Source: Thelonectria olida
Lineage: Eukaryota > Ascomycota > Sordariomycetes > Hypocreales > Nectriaceae
NCBI GenBank assembly: GCA_020736575.1
Contig: JAGPYM010000043.1
Span: 74,501-138,500 of the forward strand
Direction of reading: 5' to 3'
Length of the DNA: 64,000 bases
Position numbers and translations under genes: made by a program. This document shows positions 12,246 through 21,151 of the stretch, piece by piece (position 1 is the stretch's first letter; every line of letters begins with the position of its first letter). The notes below the pieces were generated by a model that was given only the letters and a program-made list of their open reading frames with translations, was not told where the DNA came from and made no database searches.

Positions 12246-12633
12246 TGTAACGATCTGGTCAATTCCCAACGGATAAGACTAGAGGGTTCTAGGTTTATGT
12301 TGGCAGAGAGATCAGGGCGTTAAGGTCTGAGCAATGTAGTGGGTTGTTACGTCTGGTAATGTGCTCAAAGTAGATGAGTGTAACCAAGTTGTATTGAAAG
12401 CTGAAGTAGCTGTATCTATCTAGTGTGCTAAATGAATGTGTTTATATACTAAGGGTGTTTTCCTTGGATCACGGTTGAGATCGTGAGCCTTCCCTTGGAT
12501 CACGATTGAGAGGGTGATCCAGTTGTTTGGATCACGCTCTGGAAGGTGATCCTCCGATGATTGGGTGGTAAAAGTGGGGCAAGTTGGGGCTGATTTCTGG
12601 CACGTGATGGGGTGTTCGTTACGGACCGTGACA
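12246..12633 (-). repeat. Gypsy 3' LTR (left copy)
   Basis: 388 bp, same sequence as 20082-20469 by eye. On the minus strand it carries U3 with three palindromes (12466-12552), a TATATAAA box (12448-12441) and a probable transcript start region near 12402. Confidence 0.93.
12466..12552. promoter_or_regulatory. Array of three 24-bp palindromes in U3 of the gypsy LTR
   Basis: Three units at 12466-12489, 12497-12520 and 12529-12552 each start GGATCAC and end GTGANCC, forming inverted repeats spaced 31-32 bp, about three helical turns. The same array recurs at 20302-20388. It lies just upstream of the minus-strand TATA box and also upstream of the plus-strand antisense gene. This looks like an enhancer or operator array; the binding protein is unknown. 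Confidence 0.6.
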
Positions 12634-12637
12634 CGAT

Positions 12638-12648
12638 GTCTCCCCTCC
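12638..12648 (-). other. Polypurine tract of the gypsy element
   Basis: The minus strand reads GGAGGGGAGAC a few bases before the 3' LTR, the expected place and composition for the plus-strand DNA primer. Confidence 0.65.
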
Positions 12649-12753
12649 GTTGGTCTTGTCCTCAAGGCCATATTCGTGACCTCGCATAATCGCCAGTGGT
12701 TAGTCAACTTAAACCTCCATTTTTCCTTTTCCTTGTGCCGTCATGCTGACACA

Positions 12754-13430
12754 ATGTCAGGCCGCGTGACCAAATCCAAAGCGAAAAAGACATCCGAACG
12801 TGATTCTTTGGTTCGTTTTCTTGAGCAGAATTCTCGTCCAGCCGACATGCCTTGCACTTATTGCTTCAAGCACAAACCCCAATTGGTGTGCGAGATGGAC
12901 GACACGGGTCGAACGGACAAGTGCAAGCAGTGTGTTCGGCGGGGTCGAACATGCGATGGTGTCAACGTGGCTTCTTCTTGTGTGTTTTTTCCTGGTGTTT
13001 TTGTTGTTTTCCCTGCTAACTCTCCTGTGCAGTGAACAGACTCGTTGAGCAGCAGAAAAAACTGGAGTTGGAAGAGGAAGAGGCTGGGGACAAGATTTTA
13101 GTCCTTCATACTCAGCTTGCGGAGCTGCAATCGTCTTTGGCCCAGGCCGTGAGTCGTTTGGCTCGTATCCGCAAGATCAAGAAGAGGGTGAAGGAGAAGG
13201 GTTCCGAGTTGTTTGAGCGGGGGATGCAAGAGTTGGACAAGGAGGAGGGCATTCTCCCGGCGTTAGAGTCTCACGAGAACTGGGTGGTGGGCGACCTTCG
13301 GTCGTTAGGCGTTCCCAACGAGGTGGACTGGTCTTCTCTAGGTCTCGGGGAGGACTTTAACGGGCTTGGTCCTTTGCTTGATCCTGGCGTTGCTGGTGAA
13401 AGTTCTTCAGCAGGCGCTGCGCATGGTTGA
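12754..13430 (+). CDS. Antisense gene inside the retrotransposon: six-Cys zinc-cluster-like, coiled-coil protein
   Basis: Exons 12754-12979 and 13033-13430 join through a 53-bp intron (GTGTGT, branch GCTAAC, GTGCAG) to give 207 aa. The join reads ...NVASSLNRLVEQQKK. Residues 1-30 are basic (RVTKSKAKK). Cysteines at 34, 37, 46, 57, 60 and 67 give C-x2-C-x8-C-x10-C-x2-C-x6-C, close to a fungal Zn2Cys6 cluster with a longer first loop. Residues 76-150 are a charged heptad-rich coiled coil. The tail is acidic, then Gly/Ser-rich. That is the layout of a fungal Zn2Cys6 DNA-binding protein without the large middle domain. The 3' end overlaps the pol 3' end by 74 bp on the other strand. The adjacent LTR is the likely promoter. 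I recall similar proteins annotated as hypothetical in fungal genomes. Function, and host or element origin, are unknown. Confidence 0.72.
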
Positions 13431-16400
13431 GATGTTCCGGTGGTTCCCATGTATTTTCCTTTTGGTCGTAGCCTTTCCATTTGACGAGGTACTTGATTTG
13501 TCCGTCTTCCTTCGTGATGTCGAGGATTCGTTCTGCTTCGTACTCGTCAAGGTCTTCGACTTCGGTTTCTGTGTCGTCGTTCGTTCTGACCATGATTGTC
13601 CCTTCTGTTGACTCGAGTAAGGAAATGTGAAAGATTGGATGGAGCTTGACCTTCGGTGGTAAGTCCAGTTTGTAGTTGTTTTCCGAGATTTTTTCCAAAA
13701 TTTTGTAGGGTCCAATGTATTTGTAGTCGAGTTTTTTGTTTGGTCTTTTCGTGTTGATGTTTCTTGTGGCGAGGAGCACCATGTCTCCCTCCGAGAAGGT
13801 TGGTCCCTTCAACCTTTTCTGGTCGTAGTATTTTTTGTGCATTTTCTGAACAAAAGAAAGTTCTGTGCGCATTTCTTCATGCAAGTTCTTGAGTTGATCT
13901 GACGCAAGGATAGCTGCCGGTGCAAGTGGTCCGTTCCTTGAATCTCTGTAGGCGTCGGGGGTGAATCCAAAGTTCGCGTAGCTCGGTGTGATCTTGGTAC
14001 TTTCGTTGGTTGCTGTGTTGTATGCCAGTTGTGCCGTTGGCAACTTCTCAACCCAATCGTTCTGGATATGGTTGATGTAGCAACGAAGGTAGGTCTCCAA
14101 GACTTGATTCATTCGTTCGGTCTGTCCATCGACTTGCGGTCTCCAAGCGGTGGTCAACTTGTGGTTCAGTCCGATCCTTGCCATGAGGCATTGCCAAAAG
14201 TTCGAGAAAAAGGGTGGTCCTCTATCCGAGATGATCGTATTAGGTAGTCCGTGTGTGCTGACAATATTTCGTAAAAAGATGTAGGAAAATTCTTCTGCGT
14301 CGGTTGCTTCTTGATATGGAATGAAATAAGAAAATTTTGTGAGTCTGTCGACAATGACTAGAATGCTGTCGTAGGCCGTGCTCGTAGCAGGGTCTAACGA
14401 TAGGGGTAATTTCGTAATGAAGTCCATAGTGATTGAGTCCCATGGTCGTTCCGCGACCGGTATGGGTTGTAGTTCTCCGTATGGCTTGTGTCGTCTTGCC
14501 TTCGTCTTACCGCAGATGAGGCACTGTTTGATGATTTTCTTGACTGTTTCTTTGACTCTAGGAAATGAAAATGTCGTCTTGACTCGTTCGAGGGTTTTGT
14601 TGATTCCTTGGTGTCCGTGGAGCGGGTGTTCATGGATTTCCCGTACGAGGTCCTCTCGTAGGTGTTCCGGTACTTGTTGTTTATCTGTTTTTTCGTCGCT
14701 CGGTAACTGTTCGTTGTATTCCAGGATTTGTTTGAGTAGTGGATTTCCCTGTTCCACTGTGTGTGTTGCTGCGAGGGTGTTGCTGACAGGGGTTCTTCCT
14801 ATCATCCTCGGGGTGAGGCCTTCGTTCTTCAGGCACTGATCGCAGTGGAGGTAGTTGTTTGGTCCAGCTCCTTCCCACCAGAAATTCTCGTTGAAGAAGT
14901 TCCAGAATTGTAGGTCGTCCCATTTCTTGTGGTGCTTGATGGTTTGATGACAGTGTTCGATGAATTCGTTTCGTATTTTCCGGGGTAGGTAGATTGTTCC
15001 TTGATAGGTGATCATTCCTAACACCGAGTTGACCCAGTCTGCTCGTCCGATGATGAGTTGTCTGAGCTCGTCTCTGGTGATTGATTGTCGGATGCTTTCC
15101 TTCCATTGTTCTGTCAAACATTCAGGGATGCGTTGAGCGGTGGTGGCTGCGATGTATTTTTGTTTGAGGTGTCCTTCGGGCGTGAAAGCCAGTAGTTGTT
15201 CTTTCGTCTTGACCTTGCCTGTGTCGAAGTCAGGTCGTCGGCTGATGGCGTCGGCTCTGCCATTCTCCGATCCTTTCTTGTGCTTGATGATGTAGTCAAA
15301 TTCTGATAGGTATTCGGCGTATCTGAGTTGTCGTCCGCTGAGTTGTTGCGTGGTAGCGAAGTGGGAGATGTTCTTGTGGTCTGTGTAGACCGTGACCTGG
15401 TGGTGGCTTCCTAGTAGATATTGTCGAAACTCCTTGAAAGCTTGGACTATCGCGAGAAATTCTTTGTCGTAGATGGGGTAGTTGAGTTCTGCTCCGTGCA
15501 ACTTGTGGGAGTAGAATGCAATTGGGTGCAACTTTCCATCGTCGTCGCGTTGTCCGATCTGGGCTCCTAGGGCGAAGTCTGAGGAGTCCGTTTCTAGTTC
15601 GATAGGTCGTGTAGGGTCAAACATCTTGAGTACTGGTTCGCTAAGGATGAGATCCTTGATTTTGTCGAAGGCTTCCTGGATGTTGGGTTTCCAGATGAAT
15701 GGTCGGTCCTTCTTTGTTAACTCAGTGAGGGGTGCGGCTAGTTTCCCAAAATCTTTGAGGAACTTGCGGTAGTAGTTTGCGAATCCTAGGAAGGCTTGTA
15801 CTTCCTTGACTGACTCTGGTTTCTTCCAGTCTTTGACTGCTGAAAGTTTCTTTGGGTCCATTCGTATCTCGTTGTGGGAGATAATGTGTCCCAGAAATTC
15901 CACTTCCGATGCGTGGAAATGACTTTTCTCCGGTTCAACTAGCAGTTTGGCGTCTTCGAGAGCTTGCAGTACCTTGTGGACGTGTTCCGTGTGTTCTTCT
16001 TCCGTCCTGGAGAAGATGAGGATATCGTCGAGGTAGCATACCACGAATACGTCTAGGTATTCTCGTAACACGTTGTTAATCATTCGTTGGAATGTTGCTG
16101 GTGCATTGGTGAGACCAAAAGGCATAACAAGATATTCGTATAGCCCGAATTTCGTTCTGAAAGCGGTTTTCCATTCGTGTCCTTCTTTGATGCGGATGAG
16201 GTTGTAGGCTCCCTTCAGATCTAACGCGGTGAAGTACTTCATCCCGTGGAGTCGGTCCTTCAGTTCGTTGATCAAAGGCAAGGGTGTTCTGTCCTTGATG
16301 GTAATGTCGTTGAGCCTTCGGTAATCCACAACAAGTCGGAGCTTTCCGTTCTTTTTGGGAACGAACATGACTGGATAGCCTGCTTCTGACTTGGAAATCC

Positions 16401-17340
16401 TGATATATCCTTTCCTTAACATTTCTTCGAGGTAGTTCTTGAGCTCGTGCAGCTGTGCTTCGTTGAGGTTGTAGATGGGGTGGAACGTGGTCGATGTTCC
16501 GTCTTTGAGCCAAATCTCGTGATCCCATTGAGAATGCTCTGGTAGTCCTGTTTCCAGTTCTTCGGCAAACAGTTTCTTGTATACTCTGTACTGTGCTGGT
16601 ACGTTCTTGAGTCTGTCGTCAGATGATTCCTTCTGTTCTTTGAGGTCTTCGTTCATCTGTGCAAATGTCTTCTTGAGGAATGCGATTGTTCGTCGTGTTT
16701 GTTGCGCTTGCCCTTTCTTGTGTTTGTGTCGTGTTCCTTTTGGAGGTCGTGCTTTCTCCGTAGGTTGAGGAGTGTCTTCGTTGTTGCTCCGCCGTACTTC
16801 TTCGTCCTCTTCGATAGAAGTTTGAGATCTCGTGTCGTCTGAATCGTTGTCCGTATCGTTGGCTGCATCACTTCGAAAAGCTTGCACCTGGCCAGTACGC
16901 CAACTGATAAGGGGGTCATATCGGTAAAGCCATGGGTAACCTAGGAGTAGGTCGTATCCTTGGAGAGGTATGATGTCGAGGTCAACTCCTTGATTCTTTC
17001 CTTCGATGAACACTTTGAGGTGATCAACCTCGCGGGTAACTTGTCCATTTTCGTACTCGAATGGTTTTCCTTCTACATCAGATATCCCGTAGGGTATGTC
17101 CTTGTCCTTCCATGGTAGCTTGAGATGATTGACCACTCGTGGATCAACTCCATTCATCTCTGCTCCGCTGTCTACCAACGCGGTAAACCATTGTCCCTTG
17201 ATTCGTACTTGCAGCATCATCCGTCGTCGTGGTGATGTATCGTTGGGTCTTTGCGTTGCGCATAGAGCTCTCCTTGGAGGTTCTGCAAATTCCTCCTGCT
17301 CTTGCCGGTCCTGTGGCTCTGTTACAGGCGGCGTTTGTCG
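13357..17340 (-). CDS. pol: Gypsy Pol: protease, RT, RNase H, integrase, chromodomain
   Basis: The frame is open from 17727. The Pol part after the proposed frameshift is about 1327 aa. Landmarks with approximate positions: aspartic protease LVDSGAE (17180); RT CYLDDILIFS (16030); RNase H ETDSSDFALGAQIG (15590); integrase zinc motif H-x-H...C-x2-C (14640-14500); integrase core DFITKLP and DRLTKFS (14420-14350); C-terminal chromodomain with RILDITKEDGQIKYLVKWKG and NTWEPPEHL (13560-13400). No in-frame stop is seen. It makes and integrates the cDNA copy. Chromodomains of chromoviruses can bind methylated histone H3 tails and steer integration to heterochromatin (family knowledge). There is no initiation codon of its own at the shift point, so it is expected as a Gag-Pol fusion. 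Confidence 0.95.
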   Translation of the reverse strand, partial: RQTPPVTEPQDRQEQEEFAEPPRRALCATQRPNDTSPRRRMMLQVRIKGQWFTALVDSGAEMNGVDPRVVNHLKLPWKDKDIPYGISDVEGKPFEYENGQVTREVDHLKVFIEGKNQGVDLDIIPLQGYDLLLGYPWLYRYDPLISWRTGQVQAFRSDAANDTDNDSDDTRSQTSIEEDEEVRRSNNEDTPQPTEKARPPKGTRHKHKKGQAQQTRRTIAFLKKTFAQMNEDLKEQKESSDDRLKNVPAQYRVYKKLFAEELETGLPEHSQWDHEIWLKDGTSTTFHPIYNLNEAQLHELKNYLEEMLRKGYIRISKSEAGYPVMFVPKKNGKLRLVVDYRRLNDITIKDRTPLPLINELKDRLHGMKYFTALDLKGAYNLIRIKEGHEWKTAFRTKFGLYEYLVMPFGLTNAPATFQRMINNVLREYLDVFVVCYLDDILIFSRTEEEHTEHVHKVLQALEDAKLLVEPEKSHFHASEVEFLGHIISHNEIRMDPKKLSAVKDWKKPESVKEVQAFLGFANYYRKFLKDFGKLAAPLTELTKKDRPFIWKPNIQEAFDKIKDLILSEPVLKMFDPTRPIELETDSSDFALGAQIGQRDDDGKLHPIAFYSHKLHGAELNYPIYDKEFLAIVQAFKEFRQYLLGSHHQVTVYTDHKNISHFATTQQLSGRQLRYAEYLSEFDYIIKHKKGSENGRADAISRRPDFDTGKVKTKEQLLAFTPEGHLKQKYIAATTAQRIPECLTEQWKESIRQSITRDELRQLIIGRADWVNSVLGMITYQGTIYLPRKIRNEFIEHCHQTIKHHKKWDDLQFWNFFNENFWWEGAGPNNYLHCDQCLKNEGLTPRMIGRTPVSNTLAATHTVEQGNPLLKQILEYNEQLPSDEKTDKQQVPEHLREDLVREIHEHPLHGHQGINKTLERVKTTFSFPRVKETVKKIIKQCLICGKTKARRHKPYGELQPIPVAERPWDSITMDFITKLPLSLDPATSTAYDSILVIVDRLTKFSYFIPYQEATDAEEFSYIFLRNIVSTHGLPNTIISDRGPPFFSNFWQCLMARIGLNHKLTTAWRPQVDGQTERMNQVLETYLRCYINHIQNDWVEKLPTAQLAYNTATNESTKITPSYANFGFTPDAYRDSRNGPLAPAAILASDQLKNLHEEMRTELSFVQKMHKKYYDQKRLKGPTFSEGDMVLLATRNINTKRPNKKLDYKYIGPYKILEKISENNYKLDLPPKVKLHPIFHISLLESTEGTIMVRTNDDTETEVEDLDEYEAERILDITKEDGQIKYLVKWKGYDQKENTWEPPEHLNHAQRLLKNFHQQRQDQAKDQAR

Positions 17341-20018
17341 TTTTTTGACTTCTGGTGCACTTCCTTGACCCAGTCTTCCACCGTGTCGTTCTTCTTGGGT
17401 GGTACGTTGTAGGGTCGTGTGTATCGTGCTGGATGCTTCCTGTGCCAATCCGCTATCTTGGCTCGTTCGTGTACGAGGCACTCGGGGTGCAAGCATCTGA
17501 CTTCGTCGTACGTTCCGTCCAGGCATTTCTTGGGGAGTGCGTGTGTGTACTCCGCTAGGATGGCAACGTTCAGATGGTGTAGCCAGGTCACAGTCCTTCG
17601 TGACGCTAGGTCGGTGGCTTGATACCATCGTCCAATTGGGTACGGTCCCAATCGTAGTGGGTAACAGTCGTTCTTGACTTTGTCGTTCAGGTGGTGTGTG
17701 CAATCGTGGTAGTAGCAAGATACCCATGAGATCACATGGTGATCCTGGTGCATTGTGCTGAGGATGGGTGCGTCGTCTTCGTGCGACTGATGAAGTTCAT
17801 GTTTTCCGGATTGCATTGCTTGTCGTGTCACACCGTGGACATAGAGTTCTTCGGCATCGATTCTCTGTCCTCGTCTGATCTGTTCATGAATTGGGTGGAC
17901 TCGTCTTGTCTCTCCTTCTTCTGCGATGTCTTCCGATTCCTCGTCGGGTGTTTCGTAGATGACCGGTTCTCCGGTTCGTGGTTGTCTGGTTGACTGCGCG
18001 TTGTCGAGCGAGTCAGGAAACACATGCCATGTGTTGACTGGTAGTCCCAATTCTCGGGCCCTGTCCAAGTCTGACAGTGTTAAAAAGGGTTGCGGGATGT
18101 CGTCCTTGCTTTGAGTTGCGAGTTCTCGTTTCACGAGGTTGATAAGTTCGGCGTCGGCTGGACTTAGGTCGAGATCGTCAGGTTTGTTGACTTGTTGACG
18201 TTTCGGCTGTAGGTTCCTAGCCTTGGTGTATCGTTTTTCCTCTTCGTTGTAGACGATGTCGCTTCCTTCCGGGCTTGCTGCCTTACTCCTGCGGACCATT
18301 GCGAGAATCTTTGTGTTGTTCTGACCAATGTGTCCGGTCTTTCGTGGTTCGGGGACTGGTCTCCATGTGGCGTACTTGGCGATACTTTGTTTGCGTAGGT
18401 TGGATCGGGCGTCCAGTTGAATCGTTGTGTCAGCGTCGTCGTGCTCGGCTTCCTCCCGTTCCTTGTACAGACTCCGTGATGCCAATAGTACGGTGTCATT
18501 GGGGATTCCTCCGTTGTCGTAACCACTTCGTGCCATTGCGAGGGTTTTCTTTGGGATGTCCTGGTTGGGTGCGTCATCCTTGGGTGTGTTAATTGGTACC
18601 TTCACCCATTCCTTGTCCTCGCGAATCTGGCAATTTCCTGGACAGGTTTCGTCGTATGCAGTGAGTCGCATCTTCTGTCCTTCCTTTCGCTGAAGCTTGC
18701 GGGGATAATATCCGTTGTCTTTGCCGTTCCTGTGGGTGTGGCAGTTGTCGTCGTAGCACGCCGTCCAGTGCATCAGGGCATGCTCCTGGGGTTCAAGGTA
18801 CTCGTTGATCTTGCCATCAATGCACACGTAGCAGTTTTTGTTTGTGCACGTTGCTTGATGCTGTAGGGCGTACTTGCGTCGTTTGTCGTGATCCACTGGG
18901 TCGGTCGTGACCATGGTGGTTGCTGCCAGCGTTCTGGTAGCCGTTCTGACTGCCATTTGTGGTTCGTCCTGTCGGTTAGTGTTGTTCAAGCGTCGCTTAC
19001 CTTCTGGGACAGGTTTGAACTTCTGGTTGGTTTTGTTGGGGTTTCGACACTTGCTTTCGAAATGTCCCTTCTTTCCACAGTTCCAACAAGTGACTTGCGA
19101 ATAGTCTCGTTGAGTGGCTCCGAGCTCCATGGGTCCTGAGTTCGTGCCGTAGGAGGTGTTGCCTTGACGGGCTCTTCCTTTTCCCTTGTTGTTGTTTGCT
19201 TGATACCGGTTAGGGTAGTAAGGGTCGTAAGAGGTGTTTCGTCCCGTGCGGCGTTCTCGGGCCTTCTCTCTTCTGCGTTCGTACTGTCTTTCGTCGATCT
19301 TGACGGCCATGGTGATGAACTCCGTGAGGGTCTCGGGGCGTTCCGCCTTGTAGATTTCGTCTTTGACTTCTTCTTTGAGTCCCTGATAGTAGATTTCCAT
19401 GAGTACATCATCATCCCATTCAAGTTTGGCTGCAACTTGTCGAAATGCAACGGAGTAACCGGCAGCAGACTTGAGTTGTTTGATCTGGTAGATGTCGGTG
19501 GCTGCTTGTCGTTCTTCGTTGACCATTCCGAATGTGTCTTTGAGTGCAGTTTCGAAATTGTCCCATTCCGAGAAGATGTTGACCGTGTCTTGGTCTCGAC
19601 TGACGTCGTCGTCATGCTCGAGGTAGTCTCTCATGATAGGTTCGAACCAAGTGGCTGCGGTTCCCTCCATGCGACTGTAGGCGTACATGACCCTTCCTTC
19701 GGCCGAGGCAAGTCTGCGTGGGAACCATCGGAAGTAGGTTCCAAGTCGTGTAAGGAAAGGTACAACGTCTTTGGAGGTTCCGTTGAAGGGTTCCGGTTGA
19801 GGTGGTTTGACTGCTTCGCCGGGATCACGTCCTCCATCCTGTTGAATGGCCGGGGCTTGTTGTCCTTGACTCTGCACCTGAGTACGGAGTTGGTTGACCA
19901 AGTTCCGAAGTTGCTGGACTTCAGTGGCAACCTCCGCATTGCTAGGTGGAGTGTTGTAAGCCGGGGGTGAGTTGTTCAACGCAGGGTTGGGAGTGTTGGT
20001 AGGTCGACTTCCGGACAT
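17322..20018 (-). CDS. gag: Gypsy Gag with CCHC zinc knuckle and a long C-terminal extension
   Basis: 898 aa from the first ATG (20018); the frame is open a further 51 bp upstream, but from TTG. A coiled coil (about residues 25-55) precedes a retrotransposon Gag capsid region (about 75-260). The zinc knuckle CWNCGKKGHFESKC (19085-19045) binds RNA. Unusually, about 550 residues follow. They contain three related Cys/His motifs (C-x4-C-x2-C/H) at about 18865-18835, 18772-18738 and 17730-17700, two of them followed by a YP-R-L segment. The stop at 17322 lies 16 nt after a canonical slippery heptamer. Forms the virus-like particle; the role of the extension is unknown. Confidence 0.9.
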   Translation of the reverse strand: MSGSRPTNTPNPALNNSPPAYNTPPSNAEVATEVQQLRNLVNQLRTQVQSQGQQAPAIQQDGGRDPGEAVKPPQPEPFNGTSKDVVPFLTRLGTYFRWFPRRLASAEGRVMYAYSRMEGTAATWFEPIMRDYLEHDDDVSRDQDTVNIFSEWDNFETALKDTFGMVNEERQAATDIYQIKQLKSAAGYSVAFRQVAAKLEWDDDVLMEIYYQGLKEEVKDEIYKAERPETLTEFITMAVKIDERQYERRREKARERRTGRNTSYDPYYPNRYQANNNKGKGRARQGNTSYGTNSGPMELGATQRDYSQVTCWNCGKKGHFESKCRNPNKTNQKFKPVPEGKRRLNNTNRQDEPQMAVRTATRTLAATTMVTTDPVDHDKRRKYALQHQATCTNKNCYVCIDGKINEYLEPQEHALMHWTACYDDNCHTHRNGKDNGYYPRKLQRKEGQKMRLTAYDETCPGNCQIREDKEWVKVPINTPKDDAPNQDIPKKTLAMARSGYDNGGIPNDTVLLASRSLYKEREEAEHDDADTTIQLDARSNLRKQSIAKYATWRPVPEPRKTGHIGQNNTKILAMVRRSKAASPEGSDIVYNEEEKRYTKARNLQPKRQQVNKPDDLDLSPADAELINLVKRELATQSKDDIPQPFLTLSDLDRARELGLPVNTWHVFPDSLDNAQSTRQPRTGEPVIYETPDEESEDIAEEGETRRVHPIHEQIRRGQRIDAEELYVHGVTRQAMQSGKHELHQSHEDDAPILSTMHQDHHVISWVSCYYHDCTHHLNDKVKNDCYPLRLGPYPIGRWYQATDLASRRTVTWLHHLNVAILAEYTHALPKKCLDGTYDEVRCLHPECLVHERAKIADWHRKHPARYTRPYNVPPKKNDTVEDWVKEVHQKSKNDKRRL
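17340..17346 (-). promoter_or_regulatory. Candidate -1 programmed frameshift site (A AAA AAC)
   Basis: On the minus strand the Gag frame reads TCA AAA AAC GAC, which contains the heptamer A AAA AAC in the exact zero-frame phase needed for -1 slippage. The -1 frame continues RQTPPVTEPQ... straight into Pol, while the zero frame ends six codons later. The Pol frame is -1 relative to Gag (20018 versus 17340 modulo 3). A downstream RNA structure was not evaluated. Confidence 0.75.
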
Positions 20019-20070
20019 GGTTGCGGTAGTACGGTATTGCTCAGGGTAACGCGGTAACCTTCTGAACAAG

Positions 20071-20079
20071 AGCTTTCAA
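20071..20079 (-). promoter_or_regulatory. Primer-binding site, probably self-priming
   Basis: Two bases inside the 5' LTR the minus strand reads TTGAAAGCT. There is no TGG start, so an ordinary tRNA 3' end would not fit. Its exact complement AGCTTTCAA lies in the LTR on the same strand (20238-20230), about 46 nt downstream of the TATA box, where the mRNA 5' end is expected. This is the arrangement of Tf1-type self-priming. Confidence 0.55.
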
Positions 20080-20081
20080 CG

Positions 20082-20469
20082 TGTAACGATCTGGTCAATT
20101 CCCAACGGATAAGACTAGAGGGTTCTAGGTTTATGTTGGCAGAGAGATCAGGGCGTTAAGGTCTGAGCAATGTAGTGGGTTGTTACGTCTGGTAATGTGC
20201 TCAAAGTAGATGAGTGTAACCAAGTTGTATTGAAAGCTGAAGTAGCTGTATCTATCTAGTGTGCTAAATGAATGTGTTTATATACTAAGGGTGTTTTCCT
20301 TGGATCACGGTTGAGATCGTGAGCCTTCCCTTGGATCACGATTGAGAGGGTGATCCAGTTGTTTGGATCACGCTCTGGAAGGTGATCCTCCGATGATTGG
20401 GTGGTAAAAGTGGGGCAAGTTGGGGCTGATTTCTGGCACGTGATGGGGTGTTCGTTACGGACCGTGACA
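20082..20469 (-). repeat. Gypsy 5' LTR (right copy)
   Basis: 388 bp, no differences from the left copy found on direct comparison. Because gag and pol read minus, this is the promoter-bearing 5' LTR for the genomic RNA. Confidence 0.93.
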
Positions 20470-20474
20470 CTAAG
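20470..20474. repeat. Target-site duplication (right) of the gypsy element
   Basis: ctaag, matching 12241-12245. Confidence 0.9.
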
Positions 20475-21151
20475 TAAATAGTATAAGTTAATTAGTTAGT
20501 CTATTATTATCTTCCTACTTTAAAAAGGAGATATTAGATATAAGTTAGTTTAAAAAGTTTAAATTATATTTAGGATTATATTTTAATTATTTAAAAGATA
20601 TTAAAGTAACTTCTAGTCCCTAGATATTAAGGGAGAAAGCTTTTAAAATAGTAGAAATATTATTTAGTATATTTGTAAAAGAAAATAATAAGAATAAAAA
20701 AGAAGGGGGAATAAATATTAGGTTTTAAATTTTATAATTTAAAAAGTTAAAAGGGAATTAAAAGGAATAGGTATTAATAGTAGTTATAAGTTTTAAAAAG
20801 TATTTTTTATTAAAAAAGTAAAAGAGTATTAGCTTTTAAAGTAAGCAAACTTAAAGCTAGTACTTATAATTTATTATTTTATAAATTATTATTATATCTA
20901 TTTATTATTTTTTAAGTTAATTATTTATTTTAAAATAGTTATATCTATTATTTTTTAAATTAATTATTTATTTTAAAATAGTTATATTTATTATTTTTAT
21001 TAGGGTATTAATATAAATAGTTTAAAGTGTAAGTTTAAAGGGTTTAAATAAATAGTTAATATATTATAAAAATATTAAAAGTGGATAAAAAAGGGAGAGA
21101 GAAATAGTATATTTATTATAAGGGCTAGACTATTTTAATAGATATTATTTA

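Larger units (their letters stand above)
12246..20469 (-). mobile_element. Intact Ty3/gypsy chromovirus (LTR retrotransposon with chromodomain)
   Basis: The element is 8224 bp. It has two 388-bp LTRs (TGTAAC...GTGACA) that I read as identical, a 5-bp target duplication, and full-length gag and pol on the minus strand. Pol order is protease, reverse transcriptase, RNase H, integrase, chromodomain, the Ty3/gypsy chromovirus order. Composition is normal, in sharp contrast to the RIPped DNA on both sides. Identical LTRs and open frames suggest a recent insertion that may still be active. It also carries an antisense spliced gene between pol and the 3' LTR. Confidence 0.95.

Noticed and set aside
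12420..12707. Minus open frame across the gypsy 3' LTR
   Set aside because: Covers U3, R and the polypurine tract and has no features; an accidental frame in LTR sequence.
12565..12753. Upstream in-frame extension of the antisense gene into the LTR
   Set aside because: Begins with GTG, not ATG, and runs through LTR sequence; the ATG at 12754 gives the sensible N-terminus.
19164..19970. 268-codon plus-strand open frame
   Set aside because: Lies antisense within gag; its composition follows the gag codons, with no splice structure or domain. A shadow frame.
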